Positions 5,101-8,010 of a stretch of 8,010 nucleotides of DNA are shown here, piece by piece. The stretch is from an uncultured Armatimonadota bacterium. Lineage in GTDB: Bacteria; Armatimonadota; Fimbriimonadia; Fimbriimonadales; Fimbriimonadaceae. The stretch is from positions 1 to 8,010 of the forward strand of contig CAMLEL010000095.1 in assembly GCA_946478935.1 (NCBI GenBank). The letters are read 5' to 3'. A program made the position numbers and the translations under genes. Positions within the stretch are counted from its first letter, which is position 1; every line of letters begins with the position of its first letter. Below the pieces are notes generated by a model. It worked only from the letters and a program-made list of their open reading frames with translations, was not told the origin of the DNA and did not search any database.

Positions 5101-7551
5101 ATGAGTGGACGGCTTCGGACGTCTACAATACACAGGTACATGCGACTCCTGCTCCTCGCACTGGCCGCTTTGATGGCTGCCCTCGCACCTGCGCAAGAAA
5201 TCCAGATTCGGATGATGGCGGGTGGCGGCTATGGCATCCCACCTAAAGAAGCGACCGCCACCACCACACAGGTGCGTCGTGCGGTGTTTGAGGAGTTCCA
5301 TCGCCAGAATCCAGGAGTCCGAGTGGTCAACGCGGGCGGCCTCACGCTGGCAGACGGCAACCAGGCCGACAACATGTTCCTGATGTCCATGGCCGGAGAC
5401 AAGGCGCCGGATCTGTTTTACGTCAATTTCCGGCAGTACTACACGTTCCTTGAGCAAGGATTCGCCCGACCCCTCGACGATTTGATCGCAAAGGACCGGG
5501 AAGTCATGGAGCGTGTAAACCCGACCGTCAAGAAAGTGCTCACCAGCTTCGACGGCAAGATTTACGCGGTCCCATTCTTTCAAGTGGCGGTCGCACTCTA
5601 TTTCCGCAAGGACCACTTCCTGCAGGCAGGGTTGGATCCGAACAAGCCGCCGCGCGATTGGGACGAGTTCTATCGCTATTGCCAAATCCTCAGCCAACAG
5701 CAAAAGGGCCGTTTTGGGTTTATTTTCTCGACCCCTCCCGGCTATCACTGGCAAAACTTCCTCTATCAGGCAGGCGGCGAGGTGGTCGCCCCCACCGAGA
5801 CTGGCATTTGGCAGTCCAAGATCAACAGTCCGGAAGCCGTCACGGCGGTGAACTACTTTAAGAAACTGGTAGTGGACAAGTGGCGCAACGCCAAGGGCGA
5901 GGTGGTAGGCCCCGCAGCGGCCGTCAGCGCCAAATTCGGGGACGACGTTCGCCTGGGAAACACTTCCATGTGGTTCTCATATACAAACGACGTGGTGCTC
6001 CAGGGTAATGCCGACCTCCCTCCCTCCTTGATCGGAGTCAGCGCGCTCCCGGCCGGTCCCGCCGGAACGAGCAATGAAATTAACGCTGGCATGTGGGCCA
6101 TCAACGCCCAGGTTAAGGATCCCAAGAAGCTTGAAGCTTGCTGGAAGTTCATCAAGTTCTTTGCCGGCGACGAGGCAGCCCGCATCAACACCGAAAAAAT
6201 GGTGGAGCTGGGAATGGGCAACCTGGTCAATCCGATGTGGCTGAAGAAGTTCGGCTACCAGGAGTATCTGGCGGATGTTGATCCCAGCTATGTCAAAGCC
6301 AATGACGAACTCTTCAAGACTGGTCATCCAGAACCTTATGGCAAGAACTGTCAGCAGATTTACTCTGTTCTGGATCAAGCCTTGGACAATGCCCGTCTGG
6401 AGCCGGGCAAGGATGTAAAAGAAATTCTCGTGGCCACGGAGAAGGACATGAACCAGAAGCTTCTGGGATACATTCCGCCCGAGGTCTTGGCGAAACAGCG
6501 GATCTGGGCATTTGGAATCTTGACGGCCTTGGTTATCGGCGCGTCGGTTTGGGCTGGGTTCGCCATCAGAAAAGCCATCAGGAATCAGCGTGTGGTGGAC
6601 GAGCGCATCGCCGCCGGCTCCAGTCGAATGCGGATTTATACATTCATGGCGATCTGTCTGGCGCCTGCTGCGATCAGCATCATTACGTGGGCCTATTACC
6701 CATTGGCGCGGGGACTGACCATTGCTTTCCAAGACTACAAGGTGACTCAAGGTGCAACTTGGGTTGGACTTGACAACTTCATTGGAGTCTTCAGCCAACC
6801 GGTCTTTTACCAGTCTCTTTACAACAGCTTCCTTTACGTGTTTCTGCTCATCGTCATCGGCTTCTTTCTGCCGATCTTTCTTGCCCTGGCCCTCAACGAG
6901 ATCCCGCGGGCCAAAGTATTTTTCCGGACCGTTTTCTACTTGCCTGCGATGACCTCGTCGATCGTGATTGCGTTCCTTTGGAAGCAGTTTTACGACAAAA
7001 CGGACCAGGGTCTTTTGAACGTTCTGGTGGGTCCGATCATTGAGCACGTGATCAATCCCATGCGAGGTTGGATGGGCTGGGAGGCTTGGCCGGTGGTGAA
7101 CGACTGGCTTGGCAACCCGTCGCTGGCGATATTTGCCGTCGTGATTCCGGGCATATGGGCAGGGGCTGGACCCGGTTCCATCTTGTATCTGGCGGCGCTC
7201 AAGAACATCAGCGAAGACCGCTATGAGGCGGCCGACTTGGACGGTGCTAACTGGTGGCACAAGATCACCCAGATCACGTTGCCGGGCCTCAAGCCCCTCA
7301 TCTTGATCAATCTGTTGGGCGTTTTTATTGCGGGCTTCAAGGCGATGGAGAACATTTTCGTATTGACCCAGGGCGGGCCACTGAACTCAACCCGCACGAT
7401 TGGCCTGGAGGTGTGGCAAAACGCTTTCATGTACCTGAAATTTGGCTATGCCACCGCGGCGGCTTGGGTGATGGGTGCGATCTTGATCGGATTTACACTC
7501 ATTCAAATCCGCTCGCTCTTGAAGATGCGCTTCACCACGGCAAAGGTGTGA
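5101..7551 (+). CDS. ABC sugar transporter: solute-binding protein fused to MalF-type permease
   Basis: One continuous 816-residue frame joins two subunits of a CUT1-type carbohydrate importer. An export signal (hydrophobic core about 15-28, ending APAQ) leads into a family 1 solute-binding protein, about 33-455. Recognisable parts are the KAPDLFYVN segment, the KIYAVPFF strand and the WAINAQVKDPKKLEACWKFI region. An extra membrane helix at about 468-489 and a charged linker (490-511) precede a six-helix permease with helices near 513-535, 575-598, 610-626, 675-697, 731-748 and 783-806. The EAA loop, which docks the ATPase, is present at about 708-728 (EAADLDGA, then LPGL). The extra helix makes topology consistent: binding domain outside, linker inside. 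The loop after the fourth helix is long (about 627-674, GWMGWEAW). ATG at 5101 follows AGGA at short spacing; ATG at 5140 (residue 14, MRLLLLALAAL) would give a tighter signal peptide and is a real alternative. Substrate is unknown. No ATPase or MalG partner is in the window. Confidence 0.93.
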   Translation: MSGRLRTSTIHRYMRLLLLALAALMAALAPAQEIQIRMMAGGGYGIPPKEATATTTQVRRAVFEEFHRQNPGVRVVNAGGLTLADGNQADNMFLMSMAGDKAPDLFYVNFRQYYTFLEQGFARPLDDLIAKDREVMERVNPTVKKVLTSFDGKIYAVPFFQVAVALYFRKDHFLQAGLDPNKPPRDWDEFYRYCQILSQQQKGRFGFIFSTPPGYHWQNFLYQAGGEVVAPTETGIWQSKINSPEAVTAVNYFKKLVVDKWRNAKGEVVGPAAAVSAKFGDDVRLGNTSMWFSYTNDVVLQGNADLPPSLIGVSALPAGPAGTSNEINAGMWAINAQVKDPKKLEACWKFIKFFAGDEAARINTEKMVELGMGNLVNPMWLKKFGYQEYLADVDPSYVKANDELFKTGHPEPYGKNCQQIYSVLDQALDNARLEPGKDVKEILVATEKDMNQKLLGYIPPEVLAKQRIWAFGILTALVIGASVWAGFAIRKAIRNQRVVDERIAAGSSRMRIYTFMAICLAPAAISIITWAYYPLARGLTIAFQDYKVTQGATWVGLDNFIGVFSQPVFYQSLYNSFLYVFLLIVIGFFLPIFLALALNEIPRAKVFFRTVFYLPAMTSSIVIAFLWKQFYDKTDQGLLNVLVGPIIEHVINPMRGWMGWEAWPVVNDWLGNPSLAIFAVVIPGIWAGAGPGSILYLAALKNISEDRYEAADLDGANWWHKITQITLPGLKPLILINLLGVFIAGFKAMENIFVLTQGGPLNSTRTIGLEVWQNAFMYLKFGYATAAAWVMGAILIGFTLIQIRSLLKMRFTTAKV

Positions 7552-7582
7552 GACGCAGCAACGCATAATAGCCAACAGACTC

Positions 7583-8010
7583 ATGGGGATTCGGCAGGCA
7601 CAGTCTTGGTATCGGCGTCAGGCGGCGCCCGTCACGATCGCGATCATCGCGTCGATGGTGGTTTTCGCCTTTATCTGGTGGTTCACCGGCGGAAAGGGCA
7701 TGGAAAACATCATCCTCACGCCTGGATGGCAATCCCAGCCGTGGACGCTCTTCACCTACCCTTGGGCTGAACTCCCGTTCACTTCCGGCTTCGGAGTGAT
7801 AGGTTTCCTATTTCTGATCCTGTGGATGTTTTGGGTCGGGAGCTCCACGGAGCGTGATTTGGGCCCATCCAAAACGATCGTTTTATGGATCGTGATGACT
7901 CTGCTGCCCGCGCTCTTCATCGTCCTGTTGGGTCCGCTGGTCTCCAAAGTTTACGGCGCGGCAGGAATGTGGCTGCCCGTTGCGGGAATCACCGTGGTGT
8001 GGTGTACGCG
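7583..8010 (+). CDS. Rhomboid-fold membrane protein, probably catalytically inactive; 3'-truncated by the window edge
   Basis: The visible 142 residues begin MGIRQAQSWYRRQA at an ATG 31 bases after the transporter stop; there is no clear Shine-Dalgarno sequence. Membrane helices lie at about 17-34, 69-86, 98-120 and from 126. The order matches rhomboid intramembrane proteases: TM1, then TPGWQSQPWTLFTYPW (44-61, the PWRLLTYPFLH-like loop), a helix ending WMFWVGSSTERDLG (81-94, like the LWxxGxxLExxxG signature), a hydrophobic third helix, then VYGAAGMWLPVAG (123-135) where active rhomboids have GASG. Ala127 replaces the catalytic serine. The His/Asn motif of the second helix is also not visible. 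The catalytic histidine, normally in a later helix, is outside the window. If correct this is a pseudoprotease of the iRhom/derlin type, perhaps binding or escorting membrane proteins. It is not the MalG permease expected at this place. Call rests on motif reading by eye. Confidence 0.68.
   Translation, partial: MGIRQAQSWYRRQAAPVTIAIIASMVVFAFIWWFTGGKGMENIILTPGWQSQPWTLFTYPWAELPFTSGFGVIGFLFLILWMFWVGSSTERDLGPSKTIVLWIVMTLLPALFIVLLGPLVSKVYGAAGMWLPVAGITVVWCT

Noticed and set aside
5124..5129. TACAAT as the -10 box of the transporter promoter
   Set aside because: No acceptable -35 box is found at 15-19 bases upstream, and it lies within the possible coding start, so it is not listed as a feature.
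5071..5754. A 227-residue open frame on the - strand overlapping the regulator start and the transporter 5' part
   Set aside because: No recognisable domain; it is antisense to the binding-protein domain and runs through the divergent gap.
5977..7260. A 427-residue open frame on the - strand inside the transporter gene
   Set aside because: It is antisense to strongly conserved permease and binding-protein sequence, has an Arg/His/Gln-rich composition without recognisable domains, and no ribosome-binding site was seen. It is a shadow of codon bias.
7564..7569. CATAAT as a promoter for the rhomboid-like gene
   Set aside because: No -35 box is seen and the gene is most simply co-transcribed with the transporter 31 bases upstream.
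7583..8010. Reading the last gene as a MalG-type permease, as expected from operon order
   Set aside because: No MalG N-terminal pattern is seen, whereas the QPWTLFTYPW loop, the GSSTERDLG signature and the GAAG helix fit the rhomboid fold.

Overview
The window is protein-coding almost throughout and bacterial in style: short intergenic gaps, Shine-Dalgarno sequences, one intrinsic terminator and overlapping genes. The cell envelope is implied to be Gram-negative-like, because several products are exported or span the membrane. The mix of a DPP-IV-type S9 peptidase, a Gly-rich exported LTxxQ protein, a carbohydrate transporter with its binding protein fused to the permease, and a rhomboid-fold protein resembles Armatimonadota (Fimbriimonas-like) or a planctomycete/acidobacterial relative. 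That placement is inference from gene style, not from a marker gene.

Layout. (1) Positions 3-1832, + strand: the 3' part of an S9 prolyl-oligopeptidase-family peptidase (beta-propeller plus alpha/beta-hydrolase with an intact Ser-Asp-His triad). Its reading frame is open to the left edge, so its N-terminus lies outside. (2) Positions 1851-1882: a perfect 14-bp hairpin between two convergent genes, probably a shared bidirectional terminator. (3) Positions 1900-5059, - strand: a three-gene block read right to left. It holds an OmpR-family response regulator, a membrane histidine kinase that overlaps the regulator's stop codon, and a secreted Gly-rich Spy/CpxP-like LTxxQ protein. The last gene has its own recognisable promoter, which carries an 11-bp-period direct repeat. 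(4) From 5101, + strand, divergent from the regulator across a very short gap: a single 816-residue protein joining a family 1 solute-binding protein to a MalF-type permease. (5) From 7583, + strand, running off the right edge: a rhomboid-fold membrane protein in which the GxSG catalytic serine appears to be alanine.

How the genes may work together. The regulator, kinase and LTxxQ protein look like a Cpx-type envelope-sensing unit in which the exported helical protein is either a target of the system or an accessory sensor. Kinase sensor region and LTxxQ protein share unusual Gly/Pro/Arg-rich segments. The transporter fusion is half of a CUT1 sugar importer. The partner MalG-type permease and the ATPase are not in the window; the next gene is the rhomboid-like protein. 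The points most worth a second look are the binding protein-permease fusion, the predicted pseudo-rhomboid directly behind it, the probable CTG start of the kinase, and the direct repeat in the LTxxQ promoter.
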